A stretch of 64,000 nt of DNA from Streptomyces sp. C10-9-1 (lineage in GTDB: Bacteria > Actinomycetota > Actinomycetes > Streptomycetales > Streptomycetaceae): positions 62,001-126,000 of the forward strand of contig NZ_JANHKP010000003.1 in the NCBI RefSeq assembly GCF_024497955.1, given 5' to 3'. The notes under the pieces were generated by a model. The model had not been told where the DNA came from. It did not search any database and saw only the letters and a program-made list of their open reading frames with translations. Position numbers and translations under genes: made by a program. Positions 44,898 to 53,960 of this stretch are shown here, one piece after another. The first letter of the stretch is position 1, and every line of letters starts with the position of its first letter.

Positions 44898-45624
44898 CGG
44901 CGGCCTCCCCTCTCCGGCGGCGCCCCGCGGCGATCCGCTCCGCCACGGGTCCGTAGGCCGCACCGCCCGCGATCAGCAGCGCGCCCGTGACAACGGCGGC
45001 GAGCATCCACCGGATCGGTCCGGTCTGGGAGACGCCGCCCGGCAGGGCCGCGAAGGCCTCCGGGCGCTCGACGCTCCCGCCGCCCAGCGGCCAGGCGATG
45101 GCGTCGACCCGGGCGTCCACCGCCGAGCGGGGTACCGAGCCGTTGCCCTCCTGCTCCAGGTGCGAGCGGGAGTCGAGCGAGGTGCGGCGGTCGTCGCCGA
45201 GCAGGAACAGGTTCCCCTCGGGGACACGGGCGGTGAAGTCCTGGGCCGCCGGGCCGGAGGCCCGCAGGTAGGGCTCGTCGATCTCCTGCCCGTTCACCGT
45301 CAGGCGGCCGCTCTCGCCGCAGCAGGCGATCTCGTCGCCGCCCACGCCGACCACCCGCTTGATCATCGGGAGGTCCCCCCACAGGCCGTCCCGGAAGATC
45401 ACGACGTCACCGCGGCGGACGTCGCCGCCGTCGACCCGCTCCGCGAGGACCCGGTCGCCCACGTTCACCGTCGGGACCATGGAGTCCGTCGGGACGGTGT
45501 AGGGCCGGTAGACCAGGGCGCCCCAGACGAACCCGCCGAGGAAGAGCACACATCCCGCCGCCACCGCGAGCCCGGACAGGACGCCGCCCAGACGGCTGCC
45601 TCCGTCGCCTCGTGTCCCGCCCAC
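44887..45624 (-). CDS. sipZ: type I signal peptidase (SipZ-like)
   Basis: About 245 residues; membrane helix near the N-terminus, then YTVPTDSMVPT with the catalytic Ser and DLPMIKRVVGVGGDE with the catalytic Lys, and the box D motif GDDRRTSLDSR. A second helix near the C-terminus (WMLAAVVTGALLIAGGAAYG) makes it unlike E. coli LepB topology and like the extra-helix SPases of the cluster. GTG 45624 has GGGGAG 8 nt upstream; GTG 45633 is another option. Last gene of the four-gene sip set. Confidence 0.88.
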   Translation of the reverse strand: MGGTRGDGGSRLGGVLSGLAVAAGCVLFLGGFVWGALVYRPYTVPTDSMVPTVNVGDRVLAERVDGGDVRRGDVVIFRDGLWGDLPMIKRVVGVGGDEIACCGESGRLTVNGQEIDEPYLRASGPAAQDFTARVPEGNLFLLGDDRRTSLDSRSHLEQEGNGSVPRSAVDARVDAIAWPLGGGSVERPEAFAALPGGVSQTGPIRWMLAAVVTGALLIAGGAAYGPVAERIAAGRRRRGEAAGAA

Positions 45625-45775
45625 CAGCACCACTCCCCGGGTCGGCTCCCGGCCCCGGGGCGGGCGCCCCGGGGACTCCTCCGCCCCCGGCGCACCCTAC
45701 CCGGCGGTACGTGCGAGGTCAGCCCCCTTCCGGGCCTTCCCGCCGCCTCTGCCACGGGCGGCGGGAAGCCGTCCG

Positions 45776-46705
45776 TCAGCGGCCGGCGGGAAGGCTCCCG
45801 TCAGCGCGGCCGGCCACCCGGCGGCGGCGCCAGAGCACCAGGGGCACCGCGCCCGCGAGGCCCAGGGCGGACGGCGCCACCACCGCGGCGGCCGACGCGG
45901 CGGAGCCGATACCGGGCTGGTCGTAGGTGTCCGGAACCGGCAGGGTCGACAGCCGGTTCAGGGGCCAGGCCACGACGACCGCGCGGCCGACGACCTCGTC
46001 GACGGGCACGAAGCCGCGGTTGACGTCCTCCATGTGGTAGCGCGAGTCCTGCGAGTTCTGGCGGTTGTCGCCCATCACCCAGATGCGGTCCTCGGGCACC
46101 TTGAACGGCCCGAAGGGCTGGTCGTCGCAGGCCGAGCTGCCCGGGTAGAGGTAGGGCTCGTCCAGCGCCTTGCCGTTGACCCTGACCGGGCCGCCCTTCT
46201 TGCACTCCACGGTGTCCCCGGCGACCGCGATGGTGCGCTTGATGAGGTCCTTCTCCTCCGCCGAGGGCATCAGCCCGATGAAGCTCAGGAACTTCTGGAC
46301 CACGTTCTGCTCGGGGACCGGCTCCCCGTCGAGCCAGCCGCCCGGGTCGTGGAACACGACGACCTCGCCGCGCTCGGGCTCGGAGCCGAACCACGGGGTC
46401 AGCTTGTCCACGAGGACGCGGTCCCCGCGCTGGAGCGTGTTCATCATCGAATCCGACGGGATGGAGAACGCCTGCACCAGGAAGGTCTTGATCAGAAGCG
46501 CCAGCACCAGCGCGATACCGATCAGGAGCGGCAGTTCCTTCCAGAAGGATCGCTGCTTCTTCTGATCCGTACCGTCGTCTTCCGGCATCTCGTCGCCGCC
46601 CGCCGCGGGCGCGCCCTCCGCGTCCCCGTGCGTGCCGGGATGCCGCTCGGGCTGCTCCTCGGGATCATCGTGCCCGGACCGTGCGCCGACCGCCACGTCC
46701 CCCAC
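45776..46705 (-). CDS. sipY: type I signal peptidase (SipY-like)
   Basis: A 309-residue SPase. Acidic, hydrophilic N-terminus of about 65 residues, then a membrane helix (LPLLIGIALVLALLIKTFLVQAF), IPSDSMMNTL with nucleophile Ser, KDLIKRTIAVAGDTVEC with Lys, and GDNRQNSQDSRYH. C-terminal helix and Arg cluster WRRRRVAG. GTG 46705 has GAGGAG 5 nt upstream. Its 5' part is overlapped by an extended sipX frame. Confidence 0.88.
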   Translation of the reverse strand: MGDVAVGARSGHDDPEEQPERHPGTHGDAEGAPAAGGDEMPEDDGTDQKKQRSFWKELPLLIGIALVLALLIKTFLVQAFSIPSDSMMNTLQRGDRVLVDKLTPWFGSEPERGEVVVFHDPGGWLDGEPVPEQNVVQKFLSFIGLMPSAEEKDLIKRTIAVAGDTVECKKGGPVRVNGKALDEPYLYPGSSACDDQPFGPFKVPEDRIWVMGDNRQNSQDSRYHMEDVNRGFVPVDEVVGRAVVVAWPLNRLSTLPVPDTYDQPGIGSAASAAAVVAPSALGLAGAVPLVLWRRRRVAGRADGSLPAGR

Positions 46706-47673
46706 ATCCACTCCTCACTCCGTGCGAACCGCCTGCCCCGTACAAGGAACAGGCCCACCACTCCCATAACGAGCGGGAGTTCCGCAGGGGTCGGGAGCAG
46801 GACCATTCCGTTCAGATCCCGGGAGGACAGGGTATGCGACGGGGCATCCGCGGCCACTGCCCCGGCGCGCCCGTCGGGCACGGCACGGAAGGTGTCCCGC
46901 TCCTCCAGCCCCCGCCAGTGCGGCAGCGGCCACACGATGTACACGGCGCGGCCCACGACCTGGTCCTCGGCGACCGTGCCCTGGCCCTCCTCCTCCAGGT
47001 GGAAGCGGGAGTCCGCCGAGTCCGAGCGGTGGTCCCCGAGGACGAAGATCCGCCCTTCGGGCACCCGCACCTCGAAGGGGATGTCCGACGGGGTGTTCCC
47101 GGGATGCAGATACGGCTCGTCCAGCGGGACGCCGTTGACGGCGAGCCGTCCGTCCGCCCCGCAGCAGGTCACGGTGTCGCCGCCCACGGCGACGACCCGC
47201 TTGATCAGGTCGCGCTCGTCGTCCGAGGGCAGCAGGCCGATGAAGGTGAGGAACTGCTTGACCTGCTTGACCCCGATCGGGTCCTCCTCCGCGGGCTTCT
47301 CCTCCTGCGGGAGCCAGCCCCCGGGGTCCTTGAAGACCACCACGTCGCCCCGCTCGGGACGGGACCCGAACCAGGGGGTCAGCTTGTCGACCAGCACCCG
47401 GTCGCTGATCCGGATGGTCTGCTCCATGGAACCGGAGGGGATGACGAACGCCTGGACGAGGAAGGTCTTGAGGCCCAGCGCTATCAGCAGGGCCACGGTG
47501 ATCAGGACGGGCACCTCCTTGATCGCGGACCGTCGGCGCCGCCGCTTGACCCGCTGCGCCAGCCTGCGCCGCTCGGCGCGGCCGGGCAGCTGCCGCCTCC
47601 CGTCCGTGGGGCGCGTCCCGGTGGGCAGGCGGGTGTCCGCACCGTGGCCGGCGCGCCGCCCCCGGTTACCCAT
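46522..47673 (-). CDS. sipX: type I signal peptidase (SipX-like) with abnormal C-terminal extension
   Basis: A 383-residue frame. The first 315 or so residues are normal SPase: basic N-terminus RRRRSAIKEVPV, helix, IPSGSMEQTI (Ser), RDLIKRVVAVGGDTVTC (Lys), GDHRSDSADSRFH, and a C-terminal helix LPLVMGVVGLFLVRG. After this the frame runs 184 nt into sipY as arginine-rich, poorly coding sequence. An out-of-frame TGA at 46715–46717, right before the sipY ribosome site, looks like the ancestral stop, so a one-base deletion in the tail (real or sequencing error) is suspected. ATG 47673 overlaps sipW. Confidence 0.8.
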   Translation of the reverse strand: MGNRGRRAGHGADTRLPTGTRPTDGRRQLPGRAERRRLAQRVKRRRRRSAIKEVPVLITVALLIALGLKTFLVQAFVIPSGSMEQTIRISDRVLVDKLTPWFGSRPERGDVVVFKDPGGWLPQEEKPAEEDPIGVKQVKQFLTFIGLLPSDDERDLIKRVVAVGGDTVTCCGADGRLAVNGVPLDEPYLHPGNTPSDIPFEVRVPEGRIFVLGDHRSDSADSRFHLEEEGQGTVAEDQVVGRAVYIVWPLPHWRGLEERDTFRAVPDGRAGAVAADAPSHTLSSRDLNGMVLLPTPAELPLVMGVVGLFLVRGRRFARSEEWMWGTWRSAHGPGTMIPRSSPSGIPARTGTRRARPRRAATRCRKTTVRIRRSSDPSGRNCRS

Positions 47674-48451
47674 GGCCACCGCCGGTCCGGTCGGGTTCGG
47701 GCACGTGCCGGAAGGCGTCCGTTCCGCCCAGGGAGGTCCAGCGCCCGGCGGGCCAGCCGATCCACTCGGCCCTCCCGATCACCCGGTCGACGGGAACCAT
47801 GCCGCCGCCCGGGGATCCGAGGTGGTCGCGGGAGTCGCGGGAGCTGCTGCGGTGGTCCCCCATGACCCACAGGCGCCCCTCGGGCACGACGATGTCGAAG
47901 TCGACCTCGGACGCGGTGTCGCCGGGGTACAGATAGCTCTCGTCGACCGCTGCACCGTTCACCTCGATCCTGCCCTGCGCGTCGCAGCAGACCACCCGGT
48001 CGCCGCCGGTGCCGACGACCCGCTTGACGAAGTCGGTGTCGGCCGGTTCGGCGAGCCCGAGTGTCGCCAGCCCCTCTCGTACTACAGAACTCACGGGGTT
48101 GTCCGTCGGTTCCGGAGGCGCGAAGGAACCCGCGCCGTCGAAGACCACGACGTCGCCGCGGGCGGGGCCGGAGTCCTCGCCGTAGGCCAGCTTGTTGACG
48201 AGGATGCGGTCGCCCTCGCGCAGTGCGGGCTCCATCGAGCCGCTGGGAATCAGGAAGGGCTGGAGCACGAACCGGCTGAACAGCAGGACGACGGCCGTGC
48301 AGGCGACCCCGGCGAGCGCGGCGGTGCGCAGCGACATCCGGGCGGAGCGGCCGGAGGGGGAACGACGCACGGAGCGCGACCCCTCCCCCGTCGGGCCCGT
48401 CTCCGGGCCGGGGGAGCGGTCGCGCTCCGTGTGCTGTGCTTCGGTGTCCAT
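47666..48451 (-). CDS. sipW: type I signal peptidase (SipW-like)
   Basis: A 261-residue SPase: helix at about 38–58, LIPSGSMEPALREGDR (Ser), DTDFVKRVVGTGGDR (Lys), GDHRSSSRDSRDH. It has a single N-terminal helix and no C-terminal one, unlike the other three, consistent with the SipW topology described for streptomycetes. First of the sip cluster, 80 nt downstream of rplS. ATG 48451; the stop overlaps sipX by 8 nt. Confidence 0.9.
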   Translation of the reverse strand: MDTEAQHTERDRSPGPETGPTGEGSRSVRRSPSGRSARMSLRTAALAGVACTAVVLLFSRFVLQPFLIPSGSMEPALREGDRILVNKLAYGEDSGPARGDVVVFDGAGSFAPPEPTDNPVSSVVREGLATLGLAEPADTDFVKRVVGTGGDRVVCCDAQGRIEVNGAAVDESYLYPGDTASEVDFDIVVPEGRLWVMGDHRSSSRDSRDHLGSPGGGMVPVDRVIGRAEWIGWPAGRWTSLGGTDAFRHVPEPDRTGGGHG

Positions 48452-48530
48452 CGGGGACGAGCCTATCCGGCCGCCCTGTGGACCGAGCGCGTGTGTGAGC
48501 CGGGGCTCACGCGCGAACGGGAGCCGGGGC

Positions 48531-48881
48531 TCAGTTGTCGCGCTTCTCCTTGATCTTGGCGGCCTTGCCGCGCAGCTCGCGGAGGTAGTAGAGCTTGGCG
48601 CGGCGGACGTCACCGCGGGTGACGAGCTCGATCTTCTCGAAGATCGGGCTGTGCACCGGGAAGGTGCGCTCGACGCCGACGGAGAAGGAGACCTTGCGGA
48701 CCGTGAAGGTCTCGCTCACGCCCGCGCCCTGGCGGCGGATGACGACGCCCTTGAACTGCTGGATACGGGAGCGGTTGCCCTCGATGACGCGGACGTGCAC
48801 GTTGACGGTGTCGCCGGGGCGGAAGGCCGGGATGTCGGAGCGCAGCGAAGCCGCGTTGACGCTGTCGAGCAGGTGAGCCAT
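48531..48881 (-). CDS. rplS: 50S ribosomal protein L19
   Basis: A 116-residue L19, standard length. Contains [35 protein letters not shown] and [28 protein letters not shown] 48881 (MAHLLDSV) is preferred over an upstream in-frame start at 48908. Located 128 nt downstream of trmD and followed by the sip cluster, an arrangement typical of actinobacteria. Confidence 0.95.
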   Translation of the reverse strand: MAHLLDSVNAASLRSDIPAFRPGDTVNVHVRVIEGNRSRIQQFKGVVIRRQGAGVSETFTVRKVSFSVGVERTFPVHSPIFEKIELVTRGDVRRAKLYYLRELRGKAAKIKEKRDN

Positions 48882-49009
48882 GGTGGTCTGCTTCCTCGCC
48901 GATGCCACAGGTCATCGACGGAATGTCGTGAGGAGATCAGGGGTGCCGGTGGCCGGGCGGGCGTCGTTCCCCCTGTGGCAGGGGCGCCGGCCGGGCGCAC
49001 AGCAGCGGC

Positions 49010-49831
49010 TTATTCTTCCACGGCCTCGGGCCTGCGCCAAAATCGGCCTCCCGGGTCCGGTGCCCAGCCCAGGATGGAGAGGATCTCGCGGTCCTTGCGG
49101 TCGAAGGCCGCGGCGTCGCAACGCTCGATCAGGTCGGGCCTGTTGGCGGCGGTGCGGCGCAGCGCCTCGTCCCGCCGCCACCGCGCGATCTTCCCGTGGT
49201 GGCCGCTGACCAGCACCTCGGGGATCCCGCGGCCGCGCCAGACGGGCGGCTTGGTGTAGACGGGGCCCTCCAGCAGGTTGGCCATGGCACCGGGGGCGAA
49301 GGAGTCGTCGCGGTGGGACTCGGCGTTGCCGAGCACGCCCGGGAGCAGCCGGGCCACCGCCTCCGTGACGACGAGCACCGCGGCCTCCCCGCCGGCCAGC
49401 ACGTAGTCCCCGATGGACACCTCGTACACCGGCATCCGGGTGGCGTACTCCTCCACGACGCGCCGGTCGATGCCCTCGTAGCGCGCGGGCGTGAAGAGCA
49501 GCCAGGGGCGCTGCGAGAGTTCGACGGCGAGTTCCTGCGTGAAGGGCCTGCCGCTGGGGGCGGGGACGACGAGCGCGGGGGTGCGGGCGCCCTCCTCGTA
49601 GCCCTCGGCGAGGACCGTGTCCAGGGCGTCGCCCCAGGGCCCGGTCTTCATGACCATGCCGGGGCCGCCGCCGTAGGGCGTGTCGTCCACGGTGCTGTGC
49701 CGGTCGTAGGTCCAGCGGCGCAGGTCGTGCACCCGCACGTCGAGCTGCCCGCGGGCGCGGGCCTTGCCGACGAGCGAGACGTTCAGCGGGTCGAGGTACT
49801 CGGGGAAGATCGTGACGACGTCGAGCCTCAC
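49010..49831 (-). CDS. trmD: tRNA (guanine-37 N1)-methyltransferase
   Basis: A 273-residue SPOUT methyltransferase that makes m1G37. Signature [43 protein letters not shown] and [15 protein letters not shown] (trefoil knot for SAM) are all present, and the C-terminal domain [20 protein letters not shown] 49831 overlaps the rimM stop (GTGA). Confidence 0.95.
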   Translation of the reverse strand: MRLDVVTIFPEYLDPLNVSLVGKARARGQLDVRVHDLRRWTYDRHSTVDDTPYGGGPGMVMKTGPWGDALDTVLAEGYEEGARTPALVVPAPSGRPFTQELAVELSQRPWLLFTPARYEGIDRRVVEEYATRMPVYEVSIGDYVLAGGEAAVLVVTEAVARLLPGVLGNAESHRDDSFAPGAMANLLEGPVYTKPPVWRGRGIPEVLVSGHHGKIARWRRDEALRRTAANRPDLIERCDAAAFDRKDREILSILGWAPDPGGRFWRRPEAVEE

Positions 49832-50436
49832 CGGGCGGCCCCGTCCGCGTCGCCGTCGCCCTGGGCCCCGTCCGCCGGGGCGCCCTCCCCGGCGGCGGCC
49901 TCGCGGGCCGAGGCGACGAGGGCGTCGCGCTCGTCGAGGAGGCCCGGCGGCGGGTCCACGACGGCCCGCTGCTCCTCCAGGTCGATCTCGGTGACGATCT
50001 CCTCCACGAAGGGGATCATCACCTCGCTGCCGTCCGGGCGCTCGACGATGAAGAGGTCCTGCGAGGGAAGGTGGCTGATCTCGGTGATACGCCCGACGGG
50101 TGTCCCGTCGGTGAGGACGACGTCGAGGTCCATCAGCTGGTGGTCGTAGTACTCGTCCGGGTCCTCGGGGAGCTCCTGCGGGTCCACCTCGGCGATGAGC
50201 AGCGTGTTGCGCAGCGCCTCGGCGGCGGTGCGGTCGCCGACGCCCTCGAAGCGCAGCAGCAGGCGCCCGCTGTGGACGCGGCCCGTCGCGATCGTCAACG
50301 GCCCGGCCGCCGGCGGGTCGGTGGCCAGGACGGCGCCGGGGCCGAGCCTGAGCTCCGGCTCGTCGGTACGCACCTCGACGGTGACCTCGCCCTTGATGCC
50401 ATGGGCGCGGCCGATCCGCGCCACTACCAGCTGCAC
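49828..50436 (-). CDS. rimM: 16S rRNA maturation factor RimM
   Basis: A 202-residue RimM with N-terminal RNA-binding barrel ([24 protein letters not shown]), then PRC barrel ([36 protein letters not shown]). A 35-residue Ala/Gly/Asp-rich tail is streptomycete specific. It binds S19 in 30S head maturation. GTG 50436 has AGGGG 5–9 nt upstream; longer frames to 50577 are not supported. Confidence 0.94.
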   Translation of the reverse strand: MQLVVARIGRAHGIKGEVTVEVRTDEPELRLGPGAVLATDPPAAGPLTIATGRVHSGRLLLRFEGVGDRTAAEALRNTLLIAEVDPQELPEDPDEYYDHQLMDLDVVLTDGTPVGRITEISHLPSQDLFIVERPDGSEVMIPFVEEIVTEIDLEEQRAVVDPPPGLLDERDALVASAREAAAGEGAPADGAQGDGDADGAAR

Positions 50437-50584
50437 GCTTGCCCCTCTTCGTCTTCGCGGCGGTCTGCCCGGTTGCGGGTGGCCGCGGGCGGGGTCGGGA
50501 GCCCTGCCCCGGCCCCATGGAACGGCAAGGGCCGGGGCAGGGCGGAAGGCCCTCCCCCGGCCCGAGCCGGTGTTCAACTGCGGA

Positions 50585-50824
50585 TCAGCGGACCTGGTCC
50601 ACGTCGACGAGGTCGACGCGGACGCCCCGTCCGCCGATGGCGCCCACGACGGTGCGCAGGGCGCGGGCGGTGCGGCCGTTGCGGCCGATCACCTTACCGA
50701 GGTCGTCGGGGTGCACCCGGACCTCCAGCACGCGGCCGCGGCGCAGGTTGCGCGCGGCCACCTGGACGTCGTCCGGGTTGTCGACGATGCCCTTCACGAG
50801 GTGCTCGAGAGCCTCCTCGAGCAT
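50585..50824 (-). CDS. KH-domain RNA-binding protein (KhpA-like)
   Basis: A 79-residue single KH protein with the GxxG loop [14 protein letters not shown]. It follows rpsP by 2 nt and precedes rimM, the conserved place of KhpA in Gram-positive bacteria, where it binds RNA with KhpB and affects division and ribosome biogenesis. Function here inferred from family. Confidence 0.92.
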   Translation of the reverse strand: MLEEALEHLVKGIVDNPDDVQVAARNLRRGRVLEVRVHPDDLGKVIGRNGRTARALRTVVGAIGGRGVRVDLVDVDQVR

Positions 50825-50826
50825 GC

Positions 50827-51264
50827 TCAGGCCTCGGTGGACTCGGCGGCCTCGGCCTCGTCCGCCTTCTTGTCGGCCTTCTTGGCCTTCGGCGTGATGG
50901 CCTCGCCCTTGGCGTCGTCACCCTCGAGGGTCTTGGCGAAGGCGTCGAAGGAGGCGCGCTTGTCCTCCTTGGCGGCCGGGGCCAGCAGCGGCTTCTCCGG
51001 GGCGGGCAGGCCCTTGGCCTTCTGCCAGTCGCCGGTGAGCTTCAGGATGGCGAGGACCGGCTCGGTCGGCTGGGCGCCGACGGACAGCCAGTACTGCGCA
51101 CGCTCCGAGTCGACCTCGATGCGCGAGGGGTTGTACGTCGGGTGGTACAGCCCGATCTCCTCGATGGCCCGGCCGTCACGGCGGGTACGGGAGTCGGCGA
51201 CGACGATGCGGTAGTGGGGCTGGCGAATCTTGCCGAGACGCTTCAGCTTGATCTTGACTGCCAC
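50827..51264 (-). CDS. rpsP: 30S ribosomal protein S16
   Basis: A 145-residue S16: [37 protein letters not shown] and [13 protein letters not shown] are conserved. The 55-residue C-terminal extension, rich in Ala, Lys and Glu, is found in actinobacteria. GTG 51264 with AGGAG about 11 nt upstream. First gene of the rpsP–khpA–rimM–trmD–rplS run. Confidence 0.94.
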   Translation of the reverse strand: MAVKIKLKRLGKIRQPHYRIVVADSRTRRDGRAIEEIGLYHPTYNPSRIEVDSERAQYWLSVGAQPTEPVLAILKLTGDWQKAKGLPAPEKPLLAPAAKEDKRASFDAFAKTLEGDDAKGEAITPKAKKADKKADEAEAAESTEA

Positions 51265-51622
51265 GGGAGTGGTGTCTCCTGGTGTTGACGTGGTTGGGCA
51301 CAACGGGATGCCACGTGGGGTTGCGGTACTCGGGTGCCCGATGGACGCGTCAGCCGGAGGCGAGAGGGTTCCTGTGCGGCTGTCGAGTACAGCTAGCCAT
51401 TGTGCCACATGCACGGCACCGCCTCTCACCCTCCCCGGGGCATCGCGGACCGACCCGCGGCGGGCCGCCGCGGGTGCCGCGCGGGAGCCGGTTCGCGCCC
51501 CCGTACCGGCCCTGCCGCGGCAGGGCCGACGACCCGCCCGGCCCGGGCGCACGGCCCGGTCGCCGGCGGCCCCGGGGCCGCACGCCGGAGCGGCCCCGGC
51601 GGCGGGATGCCCGCGGCGCCGG
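51265..51622. other. 358-bp gap with rpsP upstream region and a palindrome
   Basis: The rpsP side probably holds its promoter around 51375–51410, where TGGCACAATGGCTAGCTGTACT reads leftward; exact hexamers are unclear. On the other side, 51507–51528 is a perfect 22-bp palindrome (arms CGGCCCTGCCG/CGGCAGGGCCG) suited to terminate the leftward gene ending at 51623. No gene is seen between. Confidence 0.5.
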
Positions 51623-52216
51623 TCAGCCGGTGGCGCCGAGCGCCTCGGGGATGCGGAAGGGTTTGCCGCACCCGCCGCACACGATCGGCGCCTGGGCGAG
51701 GACGGACGGGACGACCCGGACGTTGCGTCCGCAGTCGCACACGGCCTTCACCCGGACGCCGCCACCGGAGGAGCCGTGGCGTGCCGCGGGACCCCGGAAC
51801 GTGCGCTTGGTGTCGGAGGCGGTGGCGGCCGTGTGCGCCTTCAGCGCGCGCTGGAGGCGCTCGATCGTCGCACGGTACCGGCGTTTCGCCTCGGGGTTGA
51901 GCGTGACCAGGGAGAAGCCGCTGCTCGGGTGCGGCTCGTCGGCGTGGTCGAGGCCCATCTCCTCGGCGATCGCGAGGAAGCGGCGGTTGTGGTAGCGGCC
52001 GGCGCGGGAGGTGTCGCGGACCCCTCTCGCGGCGGCGATGCCGTGGACTGCCTCGTGGAGCAGCCGTTCGAAGGAGAGTTCGGCGCCGCAGGCGGACGAC
52101 GACTCCCCGATCAGGGACTCGGGCGCGGCAAGATCGGGCAGTTCGGGGTGGTGCCGCTGAATGTCGGCCCACGCCTGTGCCAGCTCTGCGGCGAGGACAG
52201 GTGGTGTCGTGCTCAC
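51623..52216 (-). CDS. SprT-like zinc metallopeptidase-type protein
   Basis: A 197-residue protein with HEAVHG (HExxH, about 68–72) within [17 protein letters not shown], followed by H in GRYHNRRF as a possible third ligand, and a C-terminal zinc ribbon of the form CDCG…CGGCG (about 167–190). This SprT-like pairing is found in DNA–protein crosslink proteases such as SPRTN and in many actinobacterial hypotheticals. GTG 52216 has no good ribosome site. Gene function is unproven; it is not linked to DNA repair genes here. Confidence 0.72.
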   Translation of the reverse strand: MSTTPPVLAAELAQAWADIQRHHPELPDLAAPESLIGESSSACGAELSFERLLHEAVHGIAAARGVRDTSRAGRYHNRRFLAIAEEMGLDHADEPHPSSGFSLVTLNPEAKRRYRATIERLQRALKAHTAATASDTKRTFRGPAARHGSSGGGVRVKAVCDCGRNVRVVPSVLAQAPIVCGGCGKPFRIPEALGATG

Positions 52217-53025
52217 GTCGTGACAACGAGCCGGGGGCCACTCGGGTTCCATTCCGGGGCATCCCAAATAATTTGCACGTACCCGTCAGTCGCACTCGAT
52301 GCGGCCCGACCGGGGCGGGCGGCGCCGAACTGCACGGAAGCCTCACAGCTCGCGGCAAGGCGGTGCGTAAGCACCGGCGCGCGCGGCGGGGCGCGTACCG
52401 CCTCCCGGCGCACCGTGCGAGCCCGCTCGGTGCGGGGCGCCGGGGCGGGAGCCGCACGCCGATGCGACCCCACCGGGCGCACGGCGCCCGTCCACCGGCC
52501 GGCGGGCCGAGGCCGAGGGCGGGCCGGGGAGCGACGTGCCGGGGGCCGGACCGGAGGGGGCCCGCCCCGGCGTCCGCCGGCTCCCGCCGCGCGCGCTCCC
52601 CGAGGTGCCCGCAGCGGCGGGCCGGGTCAGACTGGGCGAGGAGCGGAAGGGCGGTGCTCCTCAGGCGCGCCCCCGTCCGTTCCGGCGTGCCGCCCCGTGC
52701 CGCGCCCGGTCACCGCCCGGGGCGCGGCGGTCGGGGCGGAGCGCCGCGGCGCGGGCCGGCCGGGCGCCGCGACGGGACCGGAGTTTCTGCGCAGCGGCGT
52801 CACCGCGGCCTCACCGGCGTCAGAGGCCCGGTCGCGGCGGTGCGGGACCCCGGGGAATCCGGCCATCCGCCCGGGGCGCACACCCCGGGCGCACAAGCAG
52901 TGCCGTACGACCTCTGGACGCCGGGGCGCACGCGCAGTTCCCTGGCGTGGGGGGACCGGGCGCGGACGCACACGGGGGCGGCCCTCGGAACACACGCGAC
53001 TCTCTCGGCGGATTGGGGCGTATTG
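52217..53025. other. 809-bp gap without a supported gene
   Basis: Several frames stay open because of the high GC content, but none shows family motifs, a ribosome site or codon-position bias that I trust. The stretch includes the divergent promoters of the SprT-like gene (left) and the methyltransferase-like gene (right). A lower-GC patch near 52255–52300, next to the SprT-like start, is the likeliest promoter area. Confidence 0.5.
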
Positions 53026-53886
53026 ATGGCATCCACGCTCGTCCGGCACCGGCCCCGCACGGCGTCGGCGTCCTCATCACAGGCTGCTGCGGCGGCACCG
53101 GCGTGCGAACGGGCCCGGGACTGGGCCGAGATCCAGGAGCGGATGCTGGTGCCGCTGTACGAGGCGGTGTACGACCGGCTCGACGTCGGCGCGGGCACAC
53201 GGCTGCTGGGGCTCGGCTGCGGTTCCGGTCTGGCCCTGCTGATCGCCGCCGCGCGGGGCGCCCTCGTCACCGGCGCCGACACCGACGGGGCGCGGCTGGC
53301 GCTGGCGCGCGAACGGCTGGCAGCCGGGGACCGGGGGCCCGGCGGCGCCCGGCTGGTCGCGGGCGGCCCGCAGGAGGCCCGCGAGGGATGGCAGGCGCCG
53401 TACACCCTGGTCACGGCCTTCCAGCCGATGGGCGGTGCACCCGAGGACGCCGACGCGCTGGCCGCGGCGGTGCACGGCGCCGTGCCGCTGTGCGAGCGCG
53501 GCGCCGCGGTGGTGCTCACCGGGTGGGGACCGCCGGAGCGGTGCGCCACCTCCGGGGTGCTGCGCGCCGCGGGGGCCGCGGTGCGGCCGCGGGGAGCGGC
53601 GCTCCCGGGGCCCGGACCCGCGCGGGACTCCCTGGAGGACGTCGCGGCCCGGGCGGGGCTGCGGCCGGACGGATCGGGCCGCGTGGCCTGCCCCTTCGGC
53701 TACGCGGACACCGACAGCGCGGTGCGCGGCCTGCTGTCGACGGGGGCGTGCGACGCGGCGCTGCGCGCGAGCGACCGGGACCGGGTGGCGAAGGAGCTCG
53801 CGGAGGCGCTGCACCCCTACCGGCGGCCCGACGGCACGGTCTGGATGCCGAACGTGTTCCGGTACCTGATCGCCAGGACGCCCTGA
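53026..53886 (+). CDS. SAM-dependent methyltransferase-like protein
   Basis: A 286-residue protein with a class I methyltransferase fold start: LLGLGCGSGLALLIAAARGALVTGADTD (motif I and following acid, about 62–88). The rest aligns loosely with class I enzymes; a normally conserved D/N in the active region is not evident. The N-terminus is Ala/Ser rich. ATG 53026 has GGGG 8 nt before it. It converges on ffh with a shared terminator. Substrate unknown. Confidence 0.78.
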   Translation: MASTLVRHRPRTASASSSQAAAAAPACERARDWAEIQERMLVPLYEAVYDRLDVGAGTRLLGLGCGSGLALLIAAARGALVTGADTDGARLALARERLAAGDRGPGGARLVAGGPQEAREGWQAPYTLVTAFQPMGGAPEDADALAAAVHGAVPLCERGAAVVLTGWGPPERCATSGVLRAAGAAVRPRGAALPGPGPARDSLEDVAARAGLRPDGSGRVACPFGYADTDSAVRGLLSTGACDAALRASDRDRVAKELAEALHPYRRPDGTVWMPNVFRYLIARTP

Positions 53887-53909
53887 GGGGACCTCCGTGG
53901 CCGGGGGCC

Positions 53910-53940
53910 GCGGTCCGGGGGTGTGCCCTGCCCGGACCGC
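53910..53940. terminator. bidirectional terminator between methyltransferase and ffh
   Basis: GCGGTCCGGG (53910–53919) pairs perfectly with CCCGGACCGC (53931–53940), 11-nt loop, midway in the 74-bp gap between two convergent genes. Confidence 0.65.
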
Positions 53941-53960
53941 CGCGCCCCGGCGGGGGCCTC

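Noticed and set aside
52627..53049. 140-codon leftward frame in the 52–53 kb gap
   Set aside because: No motif, no ribosome site and composition like non-coding GC-rich DNA; it also overlaps the start of the methyltransferase-like gene.
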